Below, piece by piece: positions 1-6,692 of a stretch of 11,172 nt of DNA (position 1 is the first letter of the stretch; each line of letters begins with the position of its first letter). The stretch is taken from positions 1 through 11,172 of the forward strand of contig JAGXLE010000018.1 in the NCBI GenBank assembly GCA_018334855.1. Direction: 5' to 3'. This DNA comes from Desulfobacterales bacterium (lineage in GTDB: Bacteria; Desulfobacterota; Desulfobacteria; Desulfobacterales; Desulfosalsimonadaceae). The notes under the pieces are model-generated. The model was not told where the DNA came from. It saw only the letters and a list, made by a program, of their open reading frames with translations, and made no database searches. Both the position numbers and the translations under genes were made by a program.

Positions 1-521
1 AGAAAATCCTGGGCAAAAAGGCGGAAAAGGTGCTCACCCCGGTCTCCGAGTACACCGGCCAGCCCGAGACCCAGGGCGGCCTGGTCAAGACCCTGGACTT
101 TAAAATCTATCTCGGCCTGCTCACAGAATCCTACAACCCGGAGCACCAAAAAGACTTGAAGCGCACCAATGCCGTGCCCATAGATATGGTGGTGGCCAAC
201 CTCTACCCGTTCCAGCAGACCATCGAGTCCGCGGATGTCACCCCGGAAAAGGCCCGGGGCAATATCGATATCGGCGGGCCCTGCATGATCCGGGCGGCTG
301 CCAAGAACTTCATCCGCGTGGCATCCGTGGTGGACCCGGCCGATTATCCCATGCTGCTCGAGGAACTCGGATCCGTGGAGAGCATGACCTCGCTGGAAAC
401 CCGGGTGAAACTGGCCAAAAAGGCGTTTTTCCACACCGCGGCCTATGATCAGGCCATTGCCAATTACCTGCGGGAAACCTCGTTTACCGACATCCAGCAG
501 GCGTACGAGGAAATCCTGTAG
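1..521 (+). CDS. purH: IMP cyclohydrolase (stand-alone PurH N-terminal domain), 5' end cut
   Basis: This gene encodes the enzyme that closes the ring of FAICAR to give IMP, the final step of de novo purine synthesis in the cytoplasm. The frame is open from base 3 and ends with TAG at 519-521, so the N-terminal part lies outside the window. An internal GTG at base 30 should not be taken as the start, because the frame stays open and PurH-like upstream of it. Family hallmarks in order are SEYTG, VKTL (lysine codon at 87-89), VANLYPF, NIDIGGP, RAAAKN, VVDPADY and HTAAYDQAIANYL. The catalytic Lys, Tyr, Asp and Lys known from human PurH (Lys66, Tyr104, Asp125, Lys137, from memory) are therefore all present. 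It is odd in two ways. The usual KTLHPKIHGG reads KTLDFKIYLG, and the protein ends after this domain instead of continuing into the transformylase. The formyltransferase is the next gene, 52 bases downstream. Confidence 0.92.
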   Translation, partial: KILGKKAEKVLTPVSEYTGQPETQGGLVKTLDFKIYLGLLTESYNPEHQKDLKRTNAVPIDMVVANLYPFQQTIESADVTPEKARGNIDIGGPCMIRAAAKNFIRVASVVDPADYPMLLEELGSVESMTSLETRVKLAKKAFFHTAAYDQAIANYLRETSFTDIQQAYEEIL

Positions 522-573
522 AAAAATCCGAAACAGGAAACAACCTGCAAACAATCCTGATGGAGTAACGGAT

Positions 574-1824
574 ATGGCCGAAGATCTCAAAAAAATGTAC
601 AAGACCATCATGGACGATCATTTTCCGCCGCGCATGGAAATCGCGTTTGTGGATGATGACTCCCGCCAGACCCTGTTTTACGAAAAGGTGGACTGGGTGA
701 TCGAGGGCGTGCGCAAAGGCCTGAGATACGGGGAAAATCCGGGCCAGGAAGCCGCCCTGTACAAACTGGTCAACGGCAACCTGGTGCTTGGAGACACCCG
801 GACCCTGGCGCCGGGCAAACACTTGGCCTCGGATGCCGAGCTGCTGCAGTCCGGCAAGCACCCGGGCAAGACCAATCTCACGGATGCGGACAATGCCTTA
901 AACATTCTCCGGTATTTTACAGAAACGCCCTGCGCGGTGATCGTCAAGCACAACAACCCCTGCGGTGCGGCCGTATCCGACACCCTGGCCGATGCTTACG
1001 AAAAAGCCTACATGGCCGACCGGGTTGCGTCATTCGGCGGATGCATCGCTGTCAACCGGCCGCTGGACAAAACCACGGCCGAGGCCGTAGCCCGGCAGTA
1101 CGCGGAAGTAATCGTGGCCCCGGAATACGAGCCGGGCGTGCTTGAGATCCTTGCCCAGCGCAAGAATCTGCGCGTGATAAAGATCGACAACATCGAGCGC
1201 CTGCAGACATACGTGGGCGAGCGCGTGGTGGAATTCAAAAGCTTGATGGACGGCGGCATCATCACCCAGTGGTCATTTGTGCCCGAAGCCCGCAGCGATT
1301 CGGATTTCAGGCTCGCAGAATGCCAATACAAGGGCGAAACCTACAGGATTAAGCGGCCGCCCACTGCCGGGGAAATGGCGGATATCCGGTTCGGCTGGCT
1401 GCTGGAATCCGGCGTGACCTCCAATTCGGTGCTCTTTGTGAAAAACGGGGTATCGGTGGGCATCGGTACCGGCGAGCAGGACCGGGTGGGCGTGGCTGAA
1501 ATCGCCCGGGACAAGGCCTACAGGAAGCTGGCCGACCGCTTCTGCTTCGAGCAGTTCCGGGTCCCGTACAATGATCTGCGGGATCAGGAACAGAAGGCCG
1601 AAATTGACCGGCAGGTCCGGGAGCAAAACGGCGACCTGATCGGGTCGACCATGGTCAGTGACGCGTTTTTCCCGTTTCGCGACGGCGTGGACGTCGGACT
1701 GCGCGAAGGGGCCACCGCAGTGGTGCACCCGGGCGGATCGTTGAACGATTACCAGTCCATTGAGGCATGCAACGAGTACAACGCCACCATGGTACTTACC
1801 GGCCAGCGCTCATTTAAGCACTAG
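574..1824 (+). CDS. purH: AICAR formyltransferase (stand-alone PurH C-terminal domain)
   Basis: This 416-residue enzyme transfers a formyl group from 10-formyl-tetrahydrofolate to AICAR, giving FAICAR for the cyclohydrolase encoded just upstream. ATG at 574 is chosen because GGAG (562-565) sits at good distance; a longer reading frame from 445 would overlap the upstream gene and has no family resemblance before 574. Visible motifs are LRYGENPGQ (residues 50-58, usually GENPHQ), the catalytic-type Lys125-His126 in VKHNNPCGAA, ADRVASFGG, ASDAFFPF-like VSDAFFPFRDGVD near the C-terminus, HPGGS and a terminal QRSFKH. These match the transformylase half of bifunctional PurH. The segment around residues 94-108 (SGKHPGKTNLTDADNAL) replaces the usual GKxLSYNNxxDADAAL. 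The N-terminal 45 residues are not seen in the fused enzyme and may act as a linker or cap. The gene is probably co-transcribed with the preceding one. Confidence 0.93.
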   Translation: MAEDLKKMYKTIMDDHFPPRMEIAFVDDDSRQTLFYEKVDWVIEGVRKGLRYGENPGQEAALYKLVNGNLVLGDTRTLAPGKHLASDAELLQSGKHPGKTNLTDADNALNILRYFTETPCAVIVKHNNPCGAAVSDTLADAYEKAYMADRVASFGGCIAVNRPLDKTTAEAVARQYAEVIVAPEYEPGVLEILAQRKNLRVIKIDNIERLQTYVGERVVEFKSLMDGGIITQWSFVPEARSDSDFRLAECQYKGETYRIKRPPTAGEMADIRFGWLLESGVTSNSVLFVKNGVSVGIGTGEQDRVGVAEIARDKAYRKLADRFCFEQFRVPYNDLRDQEQKAEIDRQVREQNGDLIGSTMVSDAFFPFRDGVDVGLREGATAVVHPGGSLNDYQSIEACNEYNATMVLTGQRSFKH

Positions 1825-1835
1825 TGGTTCGCTGC

Positions 1836-1920
1836 ACGGGGACAGATTTTTGCGCTCCTGCGAAATTGCACTTCGTTGCCCTGACGGCGATGCGGAAAAG
1901 CGGTTTAAATTCCTGTCCTG
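1836..1920. repeat. Possible REP/MITE-like element bounded by GGACAG inverted repeats
   Basis: Shortly after the AICAR formyltransferase stop, ACGGGGACAGATTTTT (1836-1851) is mirrored by an AAATTCCTGTCC (1907-1918) end. GGACAG at 1840-1845 pairs exactly with CTGTCC at 1913-1918, and the similarity extends imperfectly into the T/A-rich flanks. The roughly 85-base length, the non-coding content and the GGGGACAG...CTGTCC ends resemble small palindromic elements mobilised by REP-associated tyrosine transposases. That comparison is from memory and is an inference. No transposase gene is present in the window. Confidence 0.35.
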
Positions 1921-1945
1921 AAGAATTTTTTTAGAATAATTCCGG

Positions 1946-1972
1946 ATTGCTTGAGGTGCAATTTATTTTTGT
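1946..1972 (+). terminator. Weak intrinsic terminator candidate after the purine genes
   Basis: ATTGC (1946-1950) pairs with GCAAT (1958-1962) around a 7-base loop and is followed by TTATTTTTG. The position, between the convergent AICAR formyltransferase and AdoMet decarboxylase genes, fits a terminator for the plus-strand genes. The stem is only five pairs and AT-containing, so the call is weak. Confidence 0.25.
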
Positions 1973-1982
1973 CCGGCAAAGA

Positions 1983-2927
1983 TTATCGGGTTCTGATAAA
2001 ATTTGAAAACAGAACCGCGTAACCGCTGTCAAATTCGTAGAGGCTTTTTTCCGGGCGGCGGTATCCGGCAATATTTTTCGGAATTTTGCCTTCGCCCGGA
2101 TCGCTGTCTGATACGGCCTCTGTAAAGACCAGGGTAAAGCGGCCCGGCTTAAAGATTTCCATAATCTGCTCAATTTTCTGCCGGTAATCTTTCTCTGCCA
2201 CGTTGGTCTCAAAGCTTGCATATGACCCTTTTTCCTCCGGGGTGACGTGGATGGTTGCGTAATGCTGCCCCGAGATACGGTTCATTGAATAGCCGTAAGG
2301 CTCAAATATGAAACTGTCGTTGACCATTTCCGGATAGAGCCGGTTTATGCCCGTGCGCGCCTCAATATCGGCGGATTTTTCCCCGGACTTCGGGATAAAA
2401 GCCCTGAGTACGGAAGGGTCAAGGTCGTGCATGAGGATTTCCAGTGTCTCGTCTTCTTCCTCTTCCTGTATTGTTTCCGGGCCTGCGGAGGAGGCGTAGA
2501 AAATGTGGACGTGATCGTGGTTGGCAGGGCCGAGCCTGTAGCTTTTGCCCCTGAAGTGCTCTGCAAGCCTGTCCACGTCTGCTTCAAAATCCGAGCTTTG
2601 GGCCTGAGGATACATCAGGTTTTTGCGTTCATAGAAGAAAAAGGCGATCCGGTCGCGTCTTATTGTCCGGATCAGTTCCGGCACGGCCTTTACCAGGGTG
2701 GTTTTGCCGCAGGTGATCATCAGTACACGGTCCGGCCACACAAAAAGGCTTGATTCCGAGAGCAGGTATGCATCCATGTCTTGCGAGGAAATGCGGCTTA
2801 CTATCTCTGCACCGCTTGCACGTACAACCGCCCCCCACCTGCCGTCCACATTGGAGCGGAGATCGGCATCAGGTTCGGCAAGTATCATCTCCAGCTTTTT
2901 TTCCGGACCTTCAAATTCCATGGCCAT
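1983..2927 (-). CDS. speD: S-adenosylmethionine decarboxylase, eukaryotic type (pyruvoyl enzyme)
   Basis: This 314-residue protein resembles human and plant AdoMet decarboxylase, which makes the aminopropyl donor for spermidine. ATG at 2927 is chosen because AAGGA lies 5 bases upstream and the product then begins MAMEFEGPEKKLE, matching the eukaryotic N-terminus with its conserved glutamates. Key features are the self-cleavage site LSE/SSLFV (Glu58/Ser59, giving the pyruvoyl group), catalytic Cys73 in ITCGKT, FFFYERKN (97-103), TLEILMHDLDPSV (161-173), Ser214 in GYSMN, His227 in TIHVTPE and SFETN (238-242). The C-terminus, IAGYRRPEKSLYEF...VLFSNF, also matches the eukaryotic family. Human counterparts, from memory, are Ser68, Cys82, Ser229 and His243. 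Typical bacterial SpeD proteins are much shorter and lack this duplicated fold. The lysine just before the catalytic cysteine in human (Lys80) is Ile71 here. No spermidine synthase gene is nearby. The gene converges with the purine genes and appears monocistronic. Confidence 0.93.
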   Translation of the reverse strand: MAMEFEGPEKKLEMILAEPDADLRSNVDGRWGAVVRASGAEIVSRISSQDMDAYLLSESSLFVWPDRVLMITCGKTTLVKAVPELIRTIRRDRIAFFFYERKNLMYPQAQSSDFEADVDRLAEHFRGKSYRLGPANHDHVHIFYASSAGPETIQEEEEDETLEILMHDLDPSVLRAFIPKSGEKSADIEARTGINRLYPEMVNDSFIFEPYGYSMNRISGQHYATIHVTPEEKGSYASFETNVAEKDYRQKIEQIMEIFKPGRFTLVFTEAVSDSDPGEGKIPKNIAGYRRPEKSLYEFDSGYAVLFSNFIRTR

Positions 2928-2974
2928 ATGATTCCTTGTATAGCAACAGTGAAATTCATTGAAATAATACAAAT

Positions 2975-3003
2975 ATTATACATAACCCTTTTGCATGCAA
3001 GCC
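2975..3003 (-). promoter_or_regulatory. Candidate speD promoter with overlapping palindrome
   Basis: On the minus strand a perfect TATAAT occurs at 2980-2975, about 50 bases before the decarboxylase start. The best-spaced -35 (GGCTTG, 3003-2998, 17-base spacer) is poor. A perfect 10-base palindrome, TTGCATGCAA, lies at 2991-3000 between and overlapping these boxes, where a regulator could bind. The rest of the 2928-3138 gap is AT-rich with a T tract at 3107-3115 and no further recognisable element. Confidence 0.35.
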
Positions 3004-3138
3004 TAAATCATAAATCAGTATGATGACGTCTGTGTATGGATTCCTGAGACATCGATTCTGCTTGTGGCGGTTGTACGAGAATGGTTTCGGCCTGTTGCCT
3101 GCTTTGTTTTTTTTTGGTTTTGTGCTAAATAAACAAAT

Positions 3139-3381
3139 ATGAAAGAATATAAATTTACACCATACTTTGAAAACGAAGTGCTCAGGAAACGCCCTTATTT
3201 AAAAAAGCAATGGTGTGTAAAGGTACTTGAAAATCCAGAAAAACAGGAACTTCAGGAGCGTAATCGTTACCGTTTCTGGGGAAAGATCGATGAATTGGAG
3301 GGCAGATATTTACGCGTGGTTACCCTGGCAGATAAAACCACGATACATAATGCCTTCCCTGACCGGGGGTTTAAGCCATGA
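3139..3381 (+). CDS. Small DUF4258-like protein, possible toxin of a two-gene module
   Basis: This 80-residue basic protein begins MKEYKFTPYFENEVL and contains RPYLKKQWCVKVLENPE, RYRFWGKIDELEGRYLRVVTL and a terminal TIHNAFPDRGFKP. The order (helix with xxVLENP, then beta strands RYRFWG and RYLRVVTL, then a final strand) resembles the DUF4258/RelE-like small protein fold, an assignment made by eye only. The start ATG at 3139 has no Shine-Dalgarno sequence upstream, only an AT-rich run, so translation may be leaderless or weak. Its stop overlaps the next start in ATGA (3378-3381), implying translational coupling. Both genes are visibly more AT-rich than the purine and cell-wall genes, which hints at acquisition. 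A toxin-antitoxin role is an inference; a conserved housekeeping role is also possible. Confidence 0.7.
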   Translation: MKEYKFTPYFENEVLRKRPYLKKQWCVKVLENPEKQELQERNRYRFWGKIDELEGRYLRVVTLADKTTIHNAFPDRGFKP

Positions 3382-3596
3382 AGCTGAATTATTATAAAGA
3401 TACGGATTCTTTATATATCGATTTGTCGTCAAAGCCCAGTGCGGAAAGCAAAGTTGTTTCCGAAGGAGTGGTTTTGGATTATGACGCTGAAGGGAATCTG
3501 GCTGGCATTGATATTGACAATGCAAGCAGTAAGCTGGATTTGAATGAAATTAATATCAGCAAATTGCCGGTACACATGCAGAGGATATCTGCTTAA
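3378..3596 (+). CDS. DUF2283 family small protein, possible partner/antitoxin
   Basis: This 72-residue acidic protein starts MKLNYYKDTDSLYIDLSS and continues with a VVLDYDAEGNLAGIDIDNAS segment. The pattern of YxxxTDSLYIDL followed by V.LDYD..G...GI.I..AS is characteristic of DUF2283. It overlaps the preceding gene by four bases (ATGA), so the two are co-translated. The arrangement of a basic DUF4258-like protein followed by an acidic DUF2283 protein recurs in bacteria as a pair and has been suspected to be a toxin-antitoxin unit; the function is not established from sequence. The C-terminus (INISKLPVHMQRISA) follows a short helix-like stretch. A 53-base gap with a good ribosome binding site separates it from the nuclease gene. 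Confidence 0.75.
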   Translation: MKLNYYKDTDSLYIDLSSKPSAESKVVSEGVVLDYDAEGNLAGIDIDNASSKLDLNEINISKLPVHMQRISA

Positions 3597-3649
3597 TCCA
3601 GATTTACAATGTTTGACAGTCATTGATCAAGTCAGGGAAAGGATAACGG

Positions 3650-5203
3650 GTGCAGATTCGATTCTACGGAGCGGTACGGGAAGTCACAGGGTCTATGCAC
3701 ATGCTGGAAACCGAAGAAGACCGGATTCTGCTTGACTGCGGAATGTTTCAGGGCCGGCGCAAAGAGGCGGACCGGAAAAACCGGGTTATGCCGTTTGATC
3801 CTTCGATTATTGCCAACATGGTGCTCTCTCACGCACATATTGATCATTCGGGACGGATTCCGCTTCTTATAAACAGGGGTTTTACAGGGCAGGTATTCTG
3901 TACCCGTGCTACTGCCGATGCCTGCGGATACTTGCTGCCCGACTGCGCTCATATACAGGAATCAGACGCTGACTACCTCAATTACAAGCGCGTGCGTGAA
4001 TCAGTGGCGGATCTGACCGGCAAAAGCAGGGAGGAGATTAAAAGAAAGCTCAAGCAAAACGGGCGAACCGACCCCGAGGCTGTAGAAAGATACATAAACC
4101 GCTATGGGCTTGAAAAGATCGAGCCGCTGTATACCTCCGAAAATGCGGAACAGGCGCTTGCCCATTTTGCAGGCCAGCCCTATAAAAGTCCGGTGACCGT
4201 CGGCAGGGGCATGGAATGCGTGTTCTACGATGCCGGACATATTCTGGGTTCTGCAATAACCATGATCCGTGCAAAGGACCAGGGACATACCTTAAATATC
4301 TGTTATACCGGCGATATCGGCCGGTTTGACAAGCCCATCATATGCGACCCCGAGCTGCGGTTCGAAGAAGAGGACCGCGATGTTGACCTGATGCTCATGG
4401 AAAGCACCTACGGCGACCGTATCCATGATCCTGTACAGGACATGACCCCCCAACTGAAACAGATTATAACCGAGACAGTCGAGCGCGGCGGAACCCTGCT
4501 GATACCGGCCTTTGCCTTCGGCCGCACCCAGGAGCTCCTCTATGCCATCCACGATCTCTATAACGACAACGAGGTGCCAAAAGTCCCCATTTACGTGGAC
4601 AGCCCTCTTGCCACCAGGATTACCAGGGTCTACGGCGAACATCCGGAGGTTTATGACAGGCAGACCCACAGGGATTTTTTAAAGGATGGAATGAACCCCT
4701 TCATGTTCGACCATCTTCATTTCACCGAGTCGGTAGAGGATTCCATGGCTCTTATGCGTGAAGAAAAGCCCCATATAGTACTTTCGGCCTCGGGAATGTG
4801 TGAAGGCGGCCGGATACTGCATCATCTGCGCTATAAGATACACAATGAAAAAAACACCATTCTTATAGTGGGCTACATGGCCGCCCATACCCTGGGCCGC
4901 AGGCTGCTGGAGAAGGGCCTGGAATACGAGGAAAACGGCCGTAAGGGAGAGCCGCCCATGATGCGGTTTATGAACAAGGAGTATCCGTTAAAGGCAAGGC
5001 TTAAAAGCCTGGAGGGATTTTCCGCGCATGCGGACAGAAACGAGATGCTCAGATTTCTCAGGGAATCCAATCTCAGGGTAAAGCAAATCGCCCTGGTCCA
5101 CGGGGAAGAAGACCAGATGGACTCTTTTGCCCAAACCCTGAAGGCAGAAGGCTATAAGGTGCTTGTGCCCAGGGCGGGCGAGAGCCTGAGAATTCGCGGT
5201 TAG
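3650..5203 (+). CDS. Beta-CASP metallo-beta-lactamase RNase (CPSF73/YSH1-like, COG1236)
   Basis: This 517-residue predicted zinc-dependent ribonuclease is of the family that includes CPSF73, archaeal aCPSF and bacterial RNA-processing exonucleases. The start is GTG at 3650, supported by AAGGA (3639-3643) six bases upstream. Metal-binding motifs are Asp29 (LLDCG), HAHIDH (61-66), His197 (DAGHILGS) and Asp222 (GDIG). The beta-CASP domain is seen from ESTYGDR (251-257), with PAFAFGRTQE (286-295), SGMCEGGRILHHL (381-393) and FSAHAD (457-462), and a final VHGEE (483-487). All catalytic positions appear intact. Residues 100-165 carry an inserted charged helical segment (DADYLNYKRVRE..., KSREEIKRKLKQNGR) found in many bacterial COG1236 members between the first metal motif and the rest of the lactamase domain. 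The substrate is not predictable. The gene converges with the FAD dehydrogenase, with only 38 bases between their stops. Confidence 0.9.
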   Translation: MQIRFYGAVREVTGSMHMLETEEDRILLDCGMFQGRRKEADRKNRVMPFDPSIIANMVLSHAHIDHSGRIPLLINRGFTGQVFCTRATADACGYLLPDCAHIQESDADYLNYKRVRESVADLTGKSREEIKRKLKQNGRTDPEAVERYINRYGLEKIEPLYTSENAEQALAHFAGQPYKSPVTVGRGMECVFYDAGHILGSAITMIRAKDQGHTLNICYTGDIGRFDKPIICDPELRFEEEDRDVDLMLMESTYGDRIHDPVQDMTPQLKQIITETVERGGTLLIPAFAFGRTQELLYAIHDLYNDNEVPKVPIYVDSPLATRITRVYGEHPEVYDRQTHRDFLKDGMNPFMFDHLHFTESVEDSMALMREEKPHIVLSASGMCEGGRILHHLRYKIHNEKNTILIVGYMAAHTLGRRLLEKGLEYEENGRKGEPPMMRFMNKEYPLKARLKSLEGFSAHADRNEMLRFLRESNLRVKQIALVHGEEDQMDSFAQTLKAEGYKVLVPRAGESLRIRG

Positions 5204-5241
5204 CAGTTTTGCGGGGAAAAGCTGAGATGATATGGGGATCA

Positions 5242-6639
5242 TCAGTCCTTTTTGCGCCGTATTATCTCCTTTGCAGGTATCAGGCCGGTGGCTGCAGCCG
5301 AGACTATGTTGCCCGCCACCCCCGGGCCGTCGCCTGCAACAAAAAGGCCGGGCACGTTTGTCTCCAGGGTTTCGGAAGCTTCCACCTGGGTGGCGAAAAA
5401 CTTGATCTCCGGGGCATAAAGCAGGGTTTCATTATTTGATACCCCGGGAACTACCTGGTTTAGCTTTTCAAGTCCTTCCATGATGTTGGCAAGAATACGT
5501 TCGGGAAGCGCCATTGCAATGTCGCCGCAAACCACGTTTTGAAGGGTGGGGCGGATGGTGCTTTTTTTAATGCGCTGCCAGGTGCTGCGCCTGCCCCGCT
5601 TTAAATCCCCCATCCGCTGGAGAAGGGGCCTGCCCCCGCCTATAAGGGATGCCAGTCTGCCGATTGACTCGCCGTATGCCTGGTTGTCGGTGATCGGATC
5701 CGTGAGCACCACCTTGGAGAGAAACGCGAAATTGGTGTTTTCCGATTTTTGATCCATGTAGGCGTGGCCGTTTACACATACAAAATCGCTGTAGTTTTCC
5801 TGGGTTACAAAGCCCCCGCTGTTGGTGCAGAAGGTGCGGGTCTCATCGTCGTACTTGCCTGTCTGGATGAAAAAGGCGGGATCATAGATCACATCGCATA
5901 AATCGTCCATGATTTCCCTGTGAACCTCTACGCGCACGCCCACCTCGATGCCCCGGTGATACATGTTTATACCGAAGCGGGCTGCAAGCTCCGAAATCCA
6001 GTCCGCCCCTGCGCGCCCCGGAGCAAGGATGACCGATTCTGCAAGGTATTGGCCTTTTTCCGAAACCACCCGGATTCCGCCCTGCTTCTCGGGCACCACG
6101 TCGGTTACAGGCTCCAGGGTCCGGATGGTTACTTTTTTTTCCAGGTCAGCCTGCATTTTTTCTATATATTCCGGGAGCCTGTCGCTGCCGAGATGTTTCT
6201 GGCGGATGAGCAGGAGGTCTATGCCGTATTTTCTGGCATGCTTGCGAAGATTTCGTGCCTTTTCCATATCCGTGGGGAAAACCGGTCCGCTCATCCCGAA
6301 GGCCTCAAAAATGGCCTCGGTCTCATCAATAAGATCCCGGGCCTCGGCAAGCGGCATGAACTGGGTCAGGTCGGTTTTGCCCAGCCTGGCAATAAAGTTT
6401 AGCTTTCCGTCGGAAAACAGGCCCGCTCCGCCTATGCCGCACAATACGTCGCAGGGATTGCATTTCGGGCATTCGGCTGTTTCGCTGATCCTGCACCTGC
6501 GTTTTTTCGGTGGTTTGCCTTTTTCAAGCAGCAGTATTGTGAGGCCGGAATGTTTTGCCAGGTAGTAGGCGGCAAACAGGCCCGCCGGCCCGCCGCCCAC
6601 GATTACAACGTCATAATTTTTGCAATTGCCGGCGTTCAT
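5242..6639 (-). CDS. FAD-dependent dehydrogenase (COG2509-like) with N-terminal cysteine cluster
   Basis: This 465-residue predicted flavoprotein oxidoreductase has a Rossmann FAD-binding motif, VVIVGGGPAGL (11-21), with the ribose-binding acidic residue Glu39. A GIGGAGLFSDGKL block (68-80) is typical of the COG2509 group. The second FAD contact is NVPGLFVAGDGPG, with AGDG at 435-438, followed by a helix GNIVSAAATG. Between these lie five cysteines (49, 57, 60, 63, 67; CxxCxxCxxxC) that could bind an iron-sulfur cluster or zinc; similar clusters occur in anaerobic members of the family. The substrate and electron acceptor are unknown. ATG at 6639 is preceded by AGGAA seven bases upstream. The gene follows the kinase-like gene on the same strand after 53 bases, so the two are probably co-transcribed. 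The annotation of family is firm, of function weak. Confidence 0.85.
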   Translation of the reverse strand: MNAGNCKNYDVVIVGGGPAGLFAAYYLAKHSGLTILLLEKGKPPKKRRCRISETAECPKCNPCDVLCGIGGAGLFSDGKLNFIARLGKTDLTQFMPLAEARDLIDETEAIFEAFGMSGPVFPTDMEKARNLRKHARKYGIDLLLIRQKHLGSDRLPEYIEKMQADLEKKVTIRTLEPVTDVVPEKQGGIRVVSEKGQYLAESVILAPGRAGADWISELAARFGINMYHRGIEVGVRVEVHREIMDDLCDVIYDPAFFIQTGKYDDETRTFCTNSGGFVTQENYSDFVCVNGHAYMDQKSENTNFAFLSKVVLTDPITDNQAYGESIGRLASLIGGGRPLLQRMGDLKRGRRSTWQRIKKSTIRPTLQNVVCGDIAMALPERILANIMEGLEKLNQVVPGVSNNETLLYAPEIKFFATQVEASETLETNVPGLFVAGDGPGVAGNIVSAAATGLIPAKEIIRRKKD

Positions 6640-6692
6640 GGCCGGTTTCCTGCGTAATTTTTCAGCAATTTTTATTTCCGTCCGGGCACTAT

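Noticed and set aside
445..573. Longer start for the AICAR formyltransferase reaching into the upstream gene
   Set aside because: The extension overlaps the cyclohydrolase out of frame, has no family similarity, and a good GGAG site precedes the ATG at 574.
3107..3115. T tract before the small gene pair as an intrinsic terminator
   Set aside because: No GC-rich stem of useful length precedes it, and no plus-strand gene ends nearby.
5226..5243. Hairpin GATGAT/ATCATC between the convergent nuclease and FAD dehydrogenase genes as a bidirectional terminator
   Set aside because: The stem is six AT-rich pairs, no clear T run follows on the plus strand, and it overlaps the stop codon of the dehydrogenase.
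5920..6565. Long plus-strand open frames inside the FAD dehydrogenase region
   Set aside because: They are antisense to a clearly conserved flavoprotein and their translations show no domain pattern.
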